Notes: generated by a model not told the origin, from the sequence alone. A stretch of 64,000 nucleotides of DNA from Alectoria sarmentosa (GCA_009733775.1 WOGZ01000174.1:1-64000), one strand, 5' to 3'; shown: positions 10,021 to 22,939, counted from the first letter of the stretch. Translations and numbers: made by a program.

Positions 10021-13016
10021 ATGGCATGCACTCATGACCACAATGGTACTTCTGCTAGCCCCAATTCGTCCGAAGAGGTCGAGTCGCACCACGGCACCCC
10101 AGCAACAAAGCTTTCTCCATTCTCCCCAGATCAGGTCCTTGAGGATCTCAAGCATGTTAATCAGGGTATTGTGAGGGCGAGGGTACCGCCACCCTTTGTT
10201 CTTGCTCGTGATCAGTCCAATTTTGGTCCGAATGGCAAAGGTGGAAGTTCCATCGCGCCCGGCTCGCAAGATCCCTTCCTCTCCGTCCCGACCTTGAGCT
10301 CAAATACTCAAAGCTCTGGTGATGGGTCTAAGCTATCGCCTAATGCTTCCACGTTCACTCCTACGAGCCTGATCGAGAGTGTCTCTAGCAATGGTACCCC
10401 TAGCTCTAGCACGTTCCAATATCCTCTCTCCGCTCCAATTTGCGCTACTGGTATTCAAGGTCTGGATCTCCTTTCACTTATGTCCCACTCAAACAACCTC
10501 CGATACGGTCCGATTGGAAAGAAGAATGTTTTGTCTGGTCCAAGTGACACCACAATTTCGCCCACGAGCCTGCCAGCAGTCTCTTCTTTCGGCAATATGG
10601 TCGCCAACGTGGGATCCATCAAGCAGGGGCGATTCTCTACTGATGTCGCAAAGTCGAGGTCCCTGATGGCTGGCCCCGTGAGTAGGGCGACTTCCGCGAA
10701 GGAGATTGAAAATCTTTTAGGTGTAAGTTTTGTTGATAGCCGAAGCCTGTGAGACGACTAATGAGTGCTTAGCATAAAGTCGTCTCGCCTCCTAATGATG
10801 TTGTGTTTGCTGAGTTGGCTGTCACCGGCCTATTCTATGTCAGATTTGCGGACATTCGTGACAGTGACAATGCGTATTCGACCATCAAAACACGCCACCG
10901 CGAATGGGACGTTCAGTTCATCTTACCAAAGCAGTTTGCCCAGAAATTCCATCCAGAGAAATTCCGGTTTCCTTCTGTGTCAAAGTACGAGGGGCAAGTT
11001 CTGGTGAAGGCCGAGTACGCAGGGCTACCCCAACATTTTGATGCCGTTGCCATCGGACATCGTATCAAACAGGCGCTCGAAAAATACGGCTTTATAACAG
11101 CCTTCGAACTAGGCTTGGTAAAGGACTCGGTAGCGGCTTATCGAGCAGAGTACTCTAACGTCAACGCTATTGACAACACTTTGTCGCATCTGAATGGTTC
11201 AACTTTTGCCGTGAGCTTTTCTCCCAAAACCGGGTACTTGCAGATGGCTGACTCACACAGATGTGTACCTTGAGCATAGCTCCTTACCAGCCCGACCTGG
11301 AAGGGTCAACACAACGCCTGTCAAAGTCGCCTGGTCCTCTTATTATGGGACAGGAGACGAGCTTGGAGAGTAGTTTGGCTAGCATGAGCCCGTTCGATCG
11401 CCTCAACACGTATGGTCCAGAGACCTCAAGCTCCCCTTCGTATTCGCAGCATCCTTACTCAACCCCCGCTAGTCGGCCTCTTGCTTTTCGCAAAGATTTC
11501 GGTGAGCAGCAGCATACGCCATCGTCTCACCACAATTACAGCCAAGGCTACGTGGGTGGAAGCTCTGATCAGAGTCCTTATTGGAGTCCAAACTACAGCA
11601 CCTTTTTGAACTCAGGGCTTCAATCGCCGGTCTGGTCGGCCTTCAATCCCGGTGCTATCGGACAAGAGCGTGGAACACCCACACTTCTACATCAGCGTCA
11701 AGGATATTGTCCCCAGCAAAGTAGGGGCCAGAGCAAGATTGGTGGGCGTCAATCCCACGATTATGCATCCGGGCACCATAATATTGTAGACATTGATCGT
11801 ATTCGCGAAGGAAACGATGTCCGCACAACGGTATGATACTCACTTCTTACACACTCCTTGCTCTCCAAGCCATGCTAATGATCAGTGGCAGATCATGCTG
11901 AGAAACATCCCCAATAAGATTGACCAAGTACATCGTACAGTATCTCTATGTTCGCACTTGAGCTTACATTTCTTAGACTCTGCTCAAGGATATCGTGGAT
12001 GAAACCAGCTTCGGCAAGTACGATTTCATGTACCTACGGATTGGTATGCCCTTTGCTCGTTCTCCGATGGTTGCGGCTAATCAATGCAATGTAGATTTTG
12101 CAAACAATTGCAAGTAAGTTTTCTATAAGTTGCTGGGGCATTCGATGTCCTCAAATGGTCTAATCTTTGGCATTTGCAGTGTTGGCTATGCTTTTATCAA
12201 TTTCGAGGATGTAAGTCGACATTATGCGGAAGCAACTTCCAGAAAGCTAACTATCGTCCAGCCATACTCCATTATCGACGTTAGTACTATTTGCGATTAT
12301 ATGAAAGACGGAAGGCTCACGTAAACACAGTTCGTGAATGCTAGAGCGGGCCATCGTTGGTGAGAATGATCTGTCGATATCATTAGATGACTCAATCACT
12401 GACATCGGCTCAGGAATTACTACAACAGTGACAAGGTTGCCGAGGTCTCCTATGCCAGTACGCTCGCTCTAAAAACATGCTTTCATAGGGTTCATTTGAC
12501 ATGTCGTAGCTATCCAAGGAAGAGACTGCCTTGTTCAGAAATTCCGCAATAGCTCTGTCATGCTCGAGCTTCCATCTTTTCGCCCCAAGGTACACTCACC
12601 CTGTTGCTGTCAACAGAGCATTCTAACTAAGTCTCCAAAGATCTACCACACTGGCACTGGTCCTATGACTGGTACCGAAGATAAATTTCCAGGCCCAGAT
12701 AATCCATCAAAGATGCGTCGGAGTGTTGAAAATGCAGAGCATGTTGGTCAGTTGCACAAAGCTTGTTCAGCACCTCCTGCAAACTGACTGCTAGATTGCA
12801 GGGCTCTTCGCACCTAGAGCCGGTCAAAACTTCCGCGACGAGCAACGACGACGTCGGTCCCAGTATGATCGTGGCACTCGGCTTGCGGAGATCGAGGATT
12901 CGTACGAAACCCATCATCACGACTATAGGAATGAACCAAATGCTTTTCACGCTGTCAGTCCCTACTCGAGATCTAGAGGTCCCTGCTACCCAAGCTATGG
13001 AGGGACTCCCTGCTAG
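10021..13016 (+). CDS. mei2: Mei2-type RNA-binding protein
   Basis: RNA-binding protein of the Mei2 family; fission yeast Mei2 drives entry into meiosis by binding RNA. The diagnostic C-terminal Mei2 RRM is spread over exons 4-11: IMLRNIPNKID at about residue 574, then FGKYDFMYLRIDFANN, VGYAFINFED, DFVNARAGHRW and DKVAEVSYA. The usual extension TEDKFPGPDNPSKMRRS follows. A second, divergent RRM-like region lies at about 240-375. The N-terminus is Ser/Pro-rich. Thirteen exons: 10021-10722, 10773-11210, 11261-11830, 11886-11927, 11977-12043, 12095-12113, 12180-12210, 12262-12279, 12331-12359, 12414-12457, 12510-12589, 12641-12746 and 12802-13016. They give 786 residues in frame. The start at 10021 was chosen over in-frame 9607 because the upstream part looks like leader. 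Confidence 0.9.
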
Positions 13017-13709
13017 CTGGGTTGAGGAAAATTGTCTCACACAGACCTGCTTAGCGCAAGAACATTGTCTGATGTCTAATGACCTTGCTATGGGACTTGC
13101 AGAATCCGTGGCTCTCTTGAACGAAAGCAGAGACATTCGCAACTAGTGTTGTCATTATCACCTGTCACTTCGTTTTGCCCTAGAATCATGGCCTGTTGGG
13201 GTCGTTGAACAAGAAGGAAAGAAATCTCTGTTGTATATGGGATTGAATTGGAGGCCTTGATGTGTTTGAGAGAGGCTTTATACAAGAGTGTGCAGCTATG
13301 GATGATGTGGTATCAGATTTCGCTTCTTTCGCTGATCCTATTTTGCTCTTAAGGGGGGGGGGGGGGGGTGATGTTCGATGGTTTGTGGCTGGAAACGAGA
13401 CATGATTGCTTGAGTAGCTTCTTCACTATATTCTTCTCATAGCCGTGCAACACCTCATAGCAGCAAATTAGATAATAACTCTTGGCGGAGTTCCAAAGCG
13501 CTCGCGTTCGTCCCATCAATAGGTAGCTTGCCATTGTCGGATAGAAGGCACGTGACCTAGTCGAAATTTTCCACCACTCAAGGGGTAGGCGAGACGTGAC
13601 GACAAGATTTTTTATCTGCTGCCCACCACTCCCGTCATGGCCACTAGTGAGTATCATGAGGGAGTTTGCCAACTGAAAATGATATGACAGGGCGAGAACC
13701 ACCTCTGAA
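13017..13709. other. Intergenic mei2 / RMP1 with a 16-G tract
   Basis: About 690 bp holding the mei2 3' region and the RMP1 promoter. The only notable feature is an uninterrupted run of 16 G at 13353-13368. Small frames here have no recognisable similarity. Confidence 0.6.
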
Positions 13710-14475
13710 ATGGACTTTGAAGCTGTCCACTTAGAAGCAGCGACTCATGCATTCCATCTGCTATATCATCGAAATAAGAACCAGCATCGGCACTCCAAGT
13801 GGTGGAAATGGTTTTCTATGCTCAAGCGCTGCGTGAGCAAGTTGAAACACGAAGTCAAAGCAAGAGATATTTTGCGCGCTCAAGCCCGCGTGAAACACAT
13901 GAATCAAGTCTTGCTGCCGAGGTGCTATACGTAAGTTAGAAGGGATTTATATAGTTGCTTCTTCGACTGCGGTCTAATATCTTCTCAGATCCTTCACTCA
14001 ATTGATCCAAGATACCCAGTTCTCAACCCTTGGCATAACACTTGTTGCAGAACTTTCTAGAATTTGGAGAACTGTACCACTTTACACGGGCCGAGCCAAA
14101 GATGAAATGGTTTTTGCAACGGAGCTTGTTAACAGCGGAAAACCCTTTCCCTTGAATCTATCCGAGGATATTGGCGAAGCTGTGGGAAGAACTACATGGA
14201 GCAACCCTACTGATGTTGGTATGTCTCCTGTCCTCACGTTCGACACCCTCGCCGGACCAGAACGTGGTAGGGGTCCAGAAAAGCGCCTTCATCAAAGGGA
14301 AGGAACTGGCCTAGAAATCACGAATCCCAAAAACGGTGAGATCGAATTACAACAACCAAAAGCCAGCGCCGCCACTACTGATTTGAAGTCGCATGCCTCG
14401 TCAGCGCCTAGCAAGAAACAGAGGAAGAGGAAGCCAGTCAATGCTATTGACGATCTCTTTCAAGGGTTGAATTAA
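13710..14475 (+). CDS. RMP1: RMP1-like RNase MRP protein subunit
   Basis: Resembles Rmp1, the protein subunit specific to RNase MRP, the nucleolar ribonucleoprotein that cleaves pre-rRNA. Exons 13710-13930 and 13989-14475 join in frame to 235 residues. The family block is at the N-terminus: AFHLLYHRNKNQHRHSKWWK, then FSMLKR and, after the intron, FSTLGITLVAELSRI. The C-terminus is basic (SKKQRKRKPVNAIDDLFQGL), fitting a nucleolar protein. The start at 13710 is the first ATG that leads directly into the conserved block. An ATG at 13637 followed by a GTGAGT donor cannot be joined in frame, so I rejected it. Its 3' end lies 89 bp from the LAS21 stop codon (convergent pair). Confidence 0.8.
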
Positions 14476-14564
14476 ACTTTTTGAGGCCATTTCTGAATTC
14501 TGCCCTATCCAGGACTTGCAATTATTCAAATTATACATGAGGTCTAGTCTCAAGCTCTGATCTA

Positions 14565-17562
14565 CTAGGAGCCTATCCAAAAAAGCAGGCTACCATAACC
14601 GATACTGATACAAAGATGTTGCCCCATGCCCCATGCCATGCTATAGAGATATTTGGGGGAAAAGACCGTCCAGATGAACAAATGCGCTCGCAAAGCTGTA
14701 CATGCAAGCATCACAAACAGAAGGCTACTCGAGACAAAAGTAGAGAGCAAGAATAGATGCCGGATCCACTTCTGATGCTGCTTATCTCGCCTCGATAAAA
14801 GCATTGCTGTTGCCGATGTCCACCACAAGGGACCCGCCCAGTTACCGCAAAAAGTCAACACACCCACTGCCACTATATTGTATCCATCGATACCGTTGTA
14901 AGCGTTGGAAAGATCAATCGAGGAGATGGCGTTAGAGCCGCCAAAGGCAAAAAATGATGCGTATTGAAAAAGCAGAGATGTCAACGTCAATTCGATGCTC
15001 GAGACGCGAAGGAAAGCTAGCGCTTGGTATTGTATCTCGAGCAAAAGAAAAAGCGGTACGTTGGTGGCTCGGGATTGGGTGAGGAGAAAAAGGGTGAAGA
15101 GGTCGTGGAGAGGCCGCGAGATATCTGGATTTGTTTCAATGAGCAAATTTCCCGACGGGCTTGGATTAACTTCTACCTTTCATTTTCCGACCTCTCCGTA
15201 TTCTTTGGTATACCGCAGGAAAGCTTGTCATCACCATCATGATGGCGATACTCGTGAATATAGCTCTTGCCTGAGCTATCAACGATGCCTCTTCCATAGG
15301 TCTTAAAACAAGATATCCGAGGCCTTCGAGGAGTTCTGGAGCATCTGCTTTCGTGAACGCAACTTTAAATCCTAGTGCTGCAATGCCTAAAGCTAGAGAA
15401 GATGCTGTAGCGAGGTGGCGAGAGGCCCATGGTATGGCTCTCCTCGAGAGGCGTTGGATAACATCAAGATATGTCACAAGCACGAGAAGCCATAAAAACT
15501 TGTTGTGTGCTGGAAGGACAGTCCTTGCGATGTCTGGTTCCCCGGCATGCTTTTGACCTGTCTGATTCCAGACGCGAATGATTCGCAAAAGTACCAGCAG
15601 CGAAGCAGCAGACCAGGACTCCAGCGAGTATAGCAACGTAACACCATTGCGCCTGCACGATATTAGCAAGTCACATGTTACAATCGAATGCAATTCCTAC
15701 CGTTTCAAAAGCAGCCATCCAAGCCAGCTGGACGAAGCCCAATACCAGAAGTGCTGTTCTTCCTCGACGTAGCTGCTTGCAAACATCATGAATCCATATG
15801 CGATGAAGACGATTGAGGTCCATAGTCCGGTCGCTTGGGTTTCGAAAAGGGCTGTAGAGACAGTCGCTATCCCTCCGACCGTTACCAGTGCAGCCAGACC
15901 AATACCAAGACCGAGTCTCAACAGATCGTAATTGCACGCAGTGTTACTCATGACATCTTGGGCGTGTTTGGAGAACTGCCACCGTTCAGTAATCGAATTA
16001 ATAAAGGCCCACCTAATATTTACCCGTGTCAACGCATGCAACGCTGGAGCCGTTTCGATCTGACCAGGAACATCTATCAGGCCTGCTGCATTGGACCAAA
16101 GACAGCTTAACGTCTCTCCAGCGGGCTGTGCCAGAGTGCAGTCATCGAGGGTTTCGGGTCCACTGAATGATAGCCCTGGGAAAGTCCCGCGGACGATGTC
16201 TAGTATTTGTCGAGCGTTCTGCAAGAGAAGGCCTATTCTTGCGTCTATAAAATTTATCAGTCGAAGCTCCCGCATGGAGCACATCCTTTCGAATACACCG
16301 ACCTTCGTCCCAGAAGCCCAGGAAATCTGGTATGAACACACCCAAGTTATTGAGCGGTATTGGAAAGCCTAGTAAGCCAGCAAGAGTGGGCGCGATATCG
16401 GACTGTTCTACCGTGGTGTAGTAGTTGAACGTGGATTCGGGCAAGGCGACCGGGCATTCAGAGCCTTTGCAAATTGTTTGAAGTTTTGGGGAAATGAAGA
16501 CCAATGCTGGGGAGGTCTCGCTTTCTGCCGAGCCTCCATGGTTCCCAGCTTCATTCATGCCGTGATCGCCGCATAGGACAAAGAGCGTGGAGCGGAGATG
16601 TTCCTCCGTCTCAATTGCTCTGTATATCTGTTCGACAATGCCATCCATCTCTGACTGTTTCGGAATCATGTTAGGACTGGGTGAGTTAGTGCTCTTGGTC
16701 AAACTTGACTTTTTACGAATAAGGAGAGCTACCTTCGTGGCCCGGATTTATGCCCAATGTGATCAAGGCCAAGGTAATGCATTATCATGCCATTCCAGTC
16801 GCTTCGCTTCAGCTCTGACGGAATATGCCTCGTCACATTATCATCTACTTCCGTAAAATCCTGGCAAGTGATCCTTAGTATTGCTATATCTACTGTACGT
16901 TTCCTAAAAGAACAACCACTGACCGATACGAAAAAGCTCGAAGTACCATCGGAACGAACAAATGTATCAGGAAATAACTTCAGCCAGGTATCATCACCAT
17001 ACATGACCAGCTTTCCTCCTCGCTGTTCCTTCAACTGAGCAAGCCAGGTATCTTGACTTGCAAGGTTGGAAGTCGTGTCCGACTCGGCAAAGTTGAGAAT
17101 GACATCGAGGAAGGAGGGGATGGATCCGGTGGTGATTGCTTTGACTCTGGGCATGGTTATGGTAGGCGAAGTGGCATGGGCGGTGAACGGCATGGCTGCG
17201 CCGGATCTTATGAGGCTGGAAAAGTAAATCAGCTTCTAAGACACGGTACACATTCATAGCTCACGCTTGAGTAAACTTGAAGCCCGACTCGTAAGAATAG
17301 ACGAAATCACTAGGAGCTTTAGCGTGATAATTGAACCATGATGTAGGATGGATGTCAACCTTCTGAGCGCATCGACCACCATGAATATGACCTTGTCGAA
17401 CGGTGCAGATACAAGTTGGGCGCCATTGTCTGAGTCTTGGAATGTAGCTCTTCCTGGTATAAAAGGTTTGTAAGGAAAGAAGCCGGTTGCAAAGATCAAG
17501 ATAGCTATGGGTATCAGCAAGTTTGCGAGGATGAGTAGCGGCAAGGAAAGCCTTTGCGACAT
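14565..17562 (-). CDS. LAS21: GPI ethanolamine phosphate transferase LAS21/GPI7
   Basis: ER membrane enzyme that adds ethanolamine phosphate to the second mannose of the GPI anchor. Nine exons on the minus strand: 17562-17360, 17309-17265, 17215-16924, 16860-16733, 16676-16303, 16244-16024, 15975-15701, 15652-15177 and 15124-14565. They join in frame to 857 residues, the expected size. A signal-anchor helix spans about residues 6-27. The alkaline-phosphatase-like domain shows MVVDALR, SPTITMPR (with the nucleophilic Thr), HYLGLDHIGH and LCGDHGMNE. The C-terminal half has many hydrophobic membrane helices. Introns are 48-63 bp. The start at MSQRLS (17562) was preferred over an ATG 30 nt upstream because the hydrophobic anchor then begins at once. 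It is the last gene before the AT-rich desert and shows no RIP damage. Confidence 0.94.
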
Positions 17563-17924
17563 GATAGAAGCATGTTTGATGGTCTTGGTCATGCTTTGGC
17601 TGCTGATCAGAGAAAGTACTCACGACGGGTTTCAATGACGCGCACTTAGCCTAAACTAGTAAGGTCACCTAGGACCACTACCACGTACCTTAGGGGAGGA
17701 ATATAAGTTGATGAAACGATAGTCACACGGTTGTTCTACGGTTTTTTAAAATAAAGGTTGAAAAAGTCGTTTCTGCCTAAAGGCTATGACGTTTTTAATA
17801 CGATTTTCTGAAATAAACGATTAAAGCCCGTTTAACGTGATTAAGATTTAATAAAATCTTATTTATTTAACTATATTTTACAACTAACGTCAAAACATAA
17901 ATCTAACGAGATTCTCTCTACGAG
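17563..17924. other. LAS21 promoter and transition to AT-rich DNA
   Basis: The first 140 bp or so have normal composition and should contain the LAS21 promoter. From about 17,730 the sequence becomes AT-rich while keeping more C and G than the deep desert. This places the island boundary very close to the gene. Confidence 0.55.
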
Positions 17925-18110
17925 TGTTCACTTTCAAAACATGTACTCTTACATTACAAAACGAAAATATCGCAAAGATCATTCCCGCGAGAAAATTGTT
18001 TAAATCGCTTATTTTTAAACTTCAATTTTCAAAAGCGTTAATGTTTTTTTATACGCAATATTTTCGAGTATTTAATTTAACAAGCTTAACAATTTTCAAT
18101 ATATCGTAAC
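17925..18110 (+). repeat. Island-flanking repeat F, copy 2
   Basis: Direct copy of 3,465-3,640. Shared words include AATATCGCAAA, CCGCGAGAAAATT, TTTAAATCGCTTATTTTT and AAAGCGTTAATGTTTTT. It is less decayed than copy 1. The two copies bracket the whole left gene island in the same orientation. Confidence 0.65.
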
Positions 18111-19711
18111 GATTTTACGACGAGAATTTTTGATAAAAAACGATAATAAAATTATATTTATTATTTTTATATAAACGTGTATACGTGAAAATTAATTTAT
18201 TATCGTATTATAAATAAAATTGTTAAAGATTTACAACGTAATATAAATGTTTTAATACGATAGTTATATTATTAAATAATTACTTAAAAACAATTTCGTA
18301 AGCAATTAAAATTTAAATATAATTTTTCGAACTTATAATCTTTCGCTAAAAAAAAAAAAAAAAAGCTTAACGACGAAAATAATTTCAATAATTTTTTCAA
18401 TTGTAAGAAAAAAATGAAATAATTTGAAAAGAAAAATTGTTATAAAAAATCTATACGAAAAGTTTTATAAATGTTAAAATTTAGTAATTTTATATTTAAC
18501 TTCGAAATTTGATTTTATAGCGAGTAATTTTAAAAATATCTTTAAAAGACGTATAAATCGATTTTTAGAAATTTTTATTAAATATAACTTCGAAAGACGA
18601 TAATTATCAAAATTCGTTTCATAAATTTTTTCTTAAGTTTTTAAAAAATAAAGTTAAGATAACGTACTATTTACGTGCGTAACATTTAAAATAATTTAAA
18701 ATTAATTTAAATATATACTTATATTATTAATATATATATATTTATAATAATAATAATATATATATTTACTTAATTAATTAATTATACGCGCGTTTATTTA
18801 AATTATAAAAAGTAGTTACGAGCGATTATATAAATTATAAATATAAAAGAAATTTTTAACGACGAAATCGTTATAAAATAAAAACTTTTATTATTTTTCG
18901 AATATTTGATTTTAATACGTAAATAATAATATTATATTAAAAATTACGAAAAATGTTTTAACGTTAAAGATATTTATAATAAAAATGTTAAAAGAAAACG
19001 ACTTATTTTTTATATAATAACTCGTTCGTTAGCGAGTATTATTTTAATAAATTTATTTATGTTAATTATTTAATAAAATTTTCACATTTTTAAAAGTAAT
19101 AATTATTTAATATAAATCGTTCGTTTTTACGATTCGTATAAAAACTTAAATTTATTTTAAATCGTAATTTTAATTAAATATTTAAACGTTTAAAACTTTA
19201 TAAATGTTGAAAAAAAAAATTAATTCAATTTTTTCAATTTTTAAAGTGTATAAAGATAAAGCTTTTAATTTTCGCGAAATTTATATAAAAAGATTTTTTA
19301 TCGAATCAATTTTTTTTTTTCAAATTGATATTTTTTAATTGTTTGAAATAACTTTTTTATAACGAATTTATAAATCGATTTAAATTAAATTTCGTTTTTT
19401 TTTAATTTTTTTTTTAATAATCGTATATATCGATTATAATTCGATATTAATACGTTAATCTAATTATTTCATATTGAAGATTTTAATACTTTTTACTTTT
19501 TTTAATAATTTTTTTTAAAAATCTTTCGTTTTTTTATTAAAATAAACTTTTTATTTAATGTATACATTTTTTTTTGTTATCGAATATATATTTTTAACAA
19601 TTGAATTTTTGAAAAATCGCTTAATTTAAAGCGATTTAAAGTAAAAAAAACATTTATTTCGATTTTGAGCTTTTTACGTTAATTATTCTTTTATAATTTA
19701 TTGTTAAAACG
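18111..19711. repeat. AT-rich degraded repeat DNA
   Basis: RIP-like sequence with no surviving frame and cytosines mainly in CpG. No element boundaries are recognisable by eye. Confidence 0.6.
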
Positions 19712-20087
19712 AATTATCGCATGCGCCTTATATAGAGCATGCGCCACCGCAGCGCCATCTTTCATGAGATTTCATGAGGGCTGCAGGGTCTAGAAAAAGG
19801 GGGTGCCTTGAATTTTCTGGACATTACTCAAACAGCTGCCCGGACCCTCAAGTGTTATACAAGCAAAAGAATATCAATCGGGCAAAGATTGAGGAGATGA
19901 ATGCCTCAGTTTCTCGCTTACCTCAACAAGCCCCTGCAGCTGTGGCTTAGGCTGCCGTAGTTCAACAATTCCGTAAACAACTTTCCCCAAAATTTGTGGA
20001 GGGCCCTTCTGATAGCGTTGGTAGCGCTGAAAGGACTATAACACACCTACTCATAACCTCAACAATTCTACGGCGAATTATATTCAA
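19712..20087. other. Unmutated GC-normal island inside the desert
   Basis: About 375 bp of ordinary composition with sharp edges against AT-rich DNA. It begins with the 9-mer GCATGCGCC twice within 27 bp. On the + strand a frame from about 19,870 reads KNINRAKIEEMNASVSRLPQ, then one stop, then further open sequence. I do not recognise it. The length is close to the minimum that RIP usually needs, so this may be unique DNA, or a gene fragment, trapped between repeats. Confidence 0.6.
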
Positions 20088-20089
20088 TT

Positions 20090-22400
20090 ATTTTATATAC
20101 GATTATTTAATTTCTCGTAATTCGAAATGTGTATTACGACGTATAATTATCGATTAAATTTTTGCATTATACATTTAACGCGTCTTATTTAACAATTTTT
20201 TTTTAATAAAATCGATTATTTTATTAAGCGTTAAATATTGCGTATTTAATTTAAGTTTTATTTTTAATATATAAGTTTCAACGAAGCTTTTTATCGATAT
20301 ATAAAAAGAAAATTTTAATATTCGTCTTCGATTTCGTGATATTTATTTTCATTTTTTAAACTTATCGTAATTTTAATATTGAATCGTTTTAAATTACGTA
20401 TTAAATATATTAATTCGATTTGTTTTTAAAAATGAAAATAACGTTATACGTTATCGCTTATCGTAAATATATTTTATATTCTTTTTTTTAAAAATTGAAT
20501 AATTGAATTACGTGAATTTTTTATAAATTAAAAAGTAAATATTATTTATTATTTTATTTATTTATAACTTTAATTTATTTTTATATATTTTTCGATAAGT
20601 AAAACGTTGAAAAATAAAATTGTAATTTATAAAATTAAATATTTTTATTAAATATTCGTTTTTGTAAACGTTATCGAATAATTTTAAAATATTGAAAATA
20701 ATCGATATTCTTTTTTCAATAAAAAAGCTTTTAATTTAATTAATAAATTATTTTTAAATTTCTTTATATTTAAAATTATATAAAAGTTTTTAATGCGAAA
20801 TATTATCGAATATATTTATTATATTTAAAAAAAAATTTATTACGATTTTTTTTTTATAATATCGAATAATTTGAATTGCGTTTTTAATAATTTTTAAAAT
20901 AATTTCAATAAATTTCTTTTCACGAATTTTTATTTATTTCGACGATAAAAAATCTTTTTTTTCGATATAATTATTGAATTATATAATTTTTATCGTTTCG
21001 AACGTTTTATTTAATATGCTTAAAAGAATAATTAATTTATATATTTTAAATTTCGAATAATTTTAATTTTGAGTTTTCGTAAATTTATAATATTAAATTT
21101 TTAAATTTTTTTGAAATAATAATCGATTGTAAAGTAAATTTAAAAAAAAGTAAATAATTTTTAATATTAATTTTTTAATTATTAAGCGTAAAAATTAATT
21201 GAATATTTTATTAATACTTGAAATCTTATTTAATTTGAAATAGAAAATAATTTATCGCACGTTTTTTAAAAAAGCGTTTCGCACATTATATATAAAGTTA
21301 AATAAAATAAATTAAATATATTAAAAAAATTAATTTAAAAAGAAATGAAAAAAATCTCTTTTAAAATTAATTTTTTTTTCGAAAATTATAATTCAATAGT
21401 TTTTTAATTATTTTAACGATGGAAATTTTAATAATGTTTATTATTATCGCGTATTTAATTAATTAAATTTTATATATTTTTAAATAACTACGTTTTATAT
21501 TTTTTTTAACGATTTTTTAAATTTTTATTAAATTTTTATTACGTTTTTTTTATAATATATTACGTATTTTTAAAACGCTTATTACGATTGTTTAAAAAAC
21601 TTTAAATTAAAACTTTACTTTTTTTTAATTAATTTCGCGTATAAAATAATAAATTTTATTATTTTATTAAATTTTTAAAGTAATTTTATATATAAATATC
21701 GTTTTAAAATATAAATATTGAAAATTTAAGCGATATAATTGAATTTAATATTTTTAAAATTTTCGTTTTTTATATTCTTTATCGCATTAATTTTAATTTT
21801 TCGATATTTAAATTAATTTCGTAATAATTAATAAATAATTAAAACTTTATTATAAATTAAAACGAATTTAATAAATTTAAATTATTTCTTCGATTTTCGA
21901 AGTCGTAAAGACGAAATTTATATATAAATTAAAGTTTTTTAAAAAAAATTACTTAAATAATTTAATTTTTTATTATCGATTAAAAATTAAAGAGATTTTT
22001 TATCGTAATTAAGAATAAATTAAAGTTATATATATTATAAATATATAAAATTCTCAATTCGAATTTTATTTTAATTTTTTTAAATTAAAATATTATTATA
22101 TTAATCTTTCGTAATAAATATTTAATTTCTTAATTATCGAAATTATATTATTTATTTATATAAAGTAAATTATTATATTAATTTTTATTTTATGCGTTAA
22201 ATAAAAAACGTTAACGTTAAAATTGTAAAATAATTTATTATGCGAATTATAACTTGATTTTTATATAATTAATACGTTAACATTTTTAATAATATTATTT
22301 ATTAATAAAGTCGTTATAATATTTAATTCGTTTTTTGTATTATATTATAATATTCGAAAAATAAGTATCTTTATCATAAAAAATCTTTATTTACTTATTA
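20090..22400 (-). repeat. Old repeat C1 (left part), interrupted by element A
   Basis: The stretch 21,300-22,400 is an inverted match to about 41,350-42,650. For example, GCGAATTATAACTTGATTTT here corresponds to AAATCAAGTTGTAATTCGC there. The match stops where element A begins and resumes after it at 39,918-40,085, so A was inserted into this repeat. The part left of 21,300 is AT-rich without visible partners. No coding signal remains. Confidence 0.65.
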
Positions 22401-22401
22401 T

Positions 22402-22590
22402 AATTATTATAATATTAAGTATTTATTTAACGAGTAACTATTTTATCAAAATATTTATCTCGCTTAATAATTATGTTTATTTAATAAGTATTTTATTAAG
22501 CGCATAACTTAATAAGTACATATATAGTTAATTTCGTAAAAAAGAATTAATTAACTTACACATTATTTATAATTTTTATATTATTACTAT
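22402..22590 (+). repeat. Element A 5' LTR
   Basis: Matches 32,600-32,782 in the same orientation, sharing AAAATAT-TATCTCGCTTAATAATT, TTATTAAGCG and ATATATAGTTAATTTCGTAAA. Ends are approximate because RIP has altered the terminal bases. It also matches the LTRs of element B in inverted orientation, showing that A and B belong to related families. Confidence 0.65.
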
Positions 22591-22780
22591 AATATAATAA
22601 TAACACTTATACGATATTAATTAATTATCGTATAATTTAAAAGTTTTTCATTATTTTATATTATAATAATAAAAGTCTTTAATAACGTTTTTATTCTTTA
22701 CTTTATTAAATCTATAAAGTTATTTTATAAAAGTCTTTCGTTAACACTTTTATATTTGCTTATTACGTTTATAGTTTATT

Positions 22781-22939
22781 TGTCAGAGACTGAAATGATG
22801 CTGAATGCTTTGTATTCCGGTATGCACGGAATAATAGCTATGAAGAGGAATATATGCTGTGAAGCCCGAATATGTAGGTAGCGTCAAGCCGCGTTAGGCC
22901 CAATCGGGTCATGTAAGGCTGTGAGCTGGAACCATGACA
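22781..22939 (+). repeat. TRIM-like element, 5' LTR
   Basis: 159 bp, TGTCAGAGACTG to CCATGACA. Aligns without gaps to 23,614-23,772 with 12 transitions. The seven CpG sites it shares with the other LTR are unchanged. Confidence 0.9.

Noticed and set aside
14002..14475. Second RMP1 exon as a gene of its own
   Set aside because: It joins in frame to the upstream exon through a normal 58-bp intron and carries the second half of the family block.
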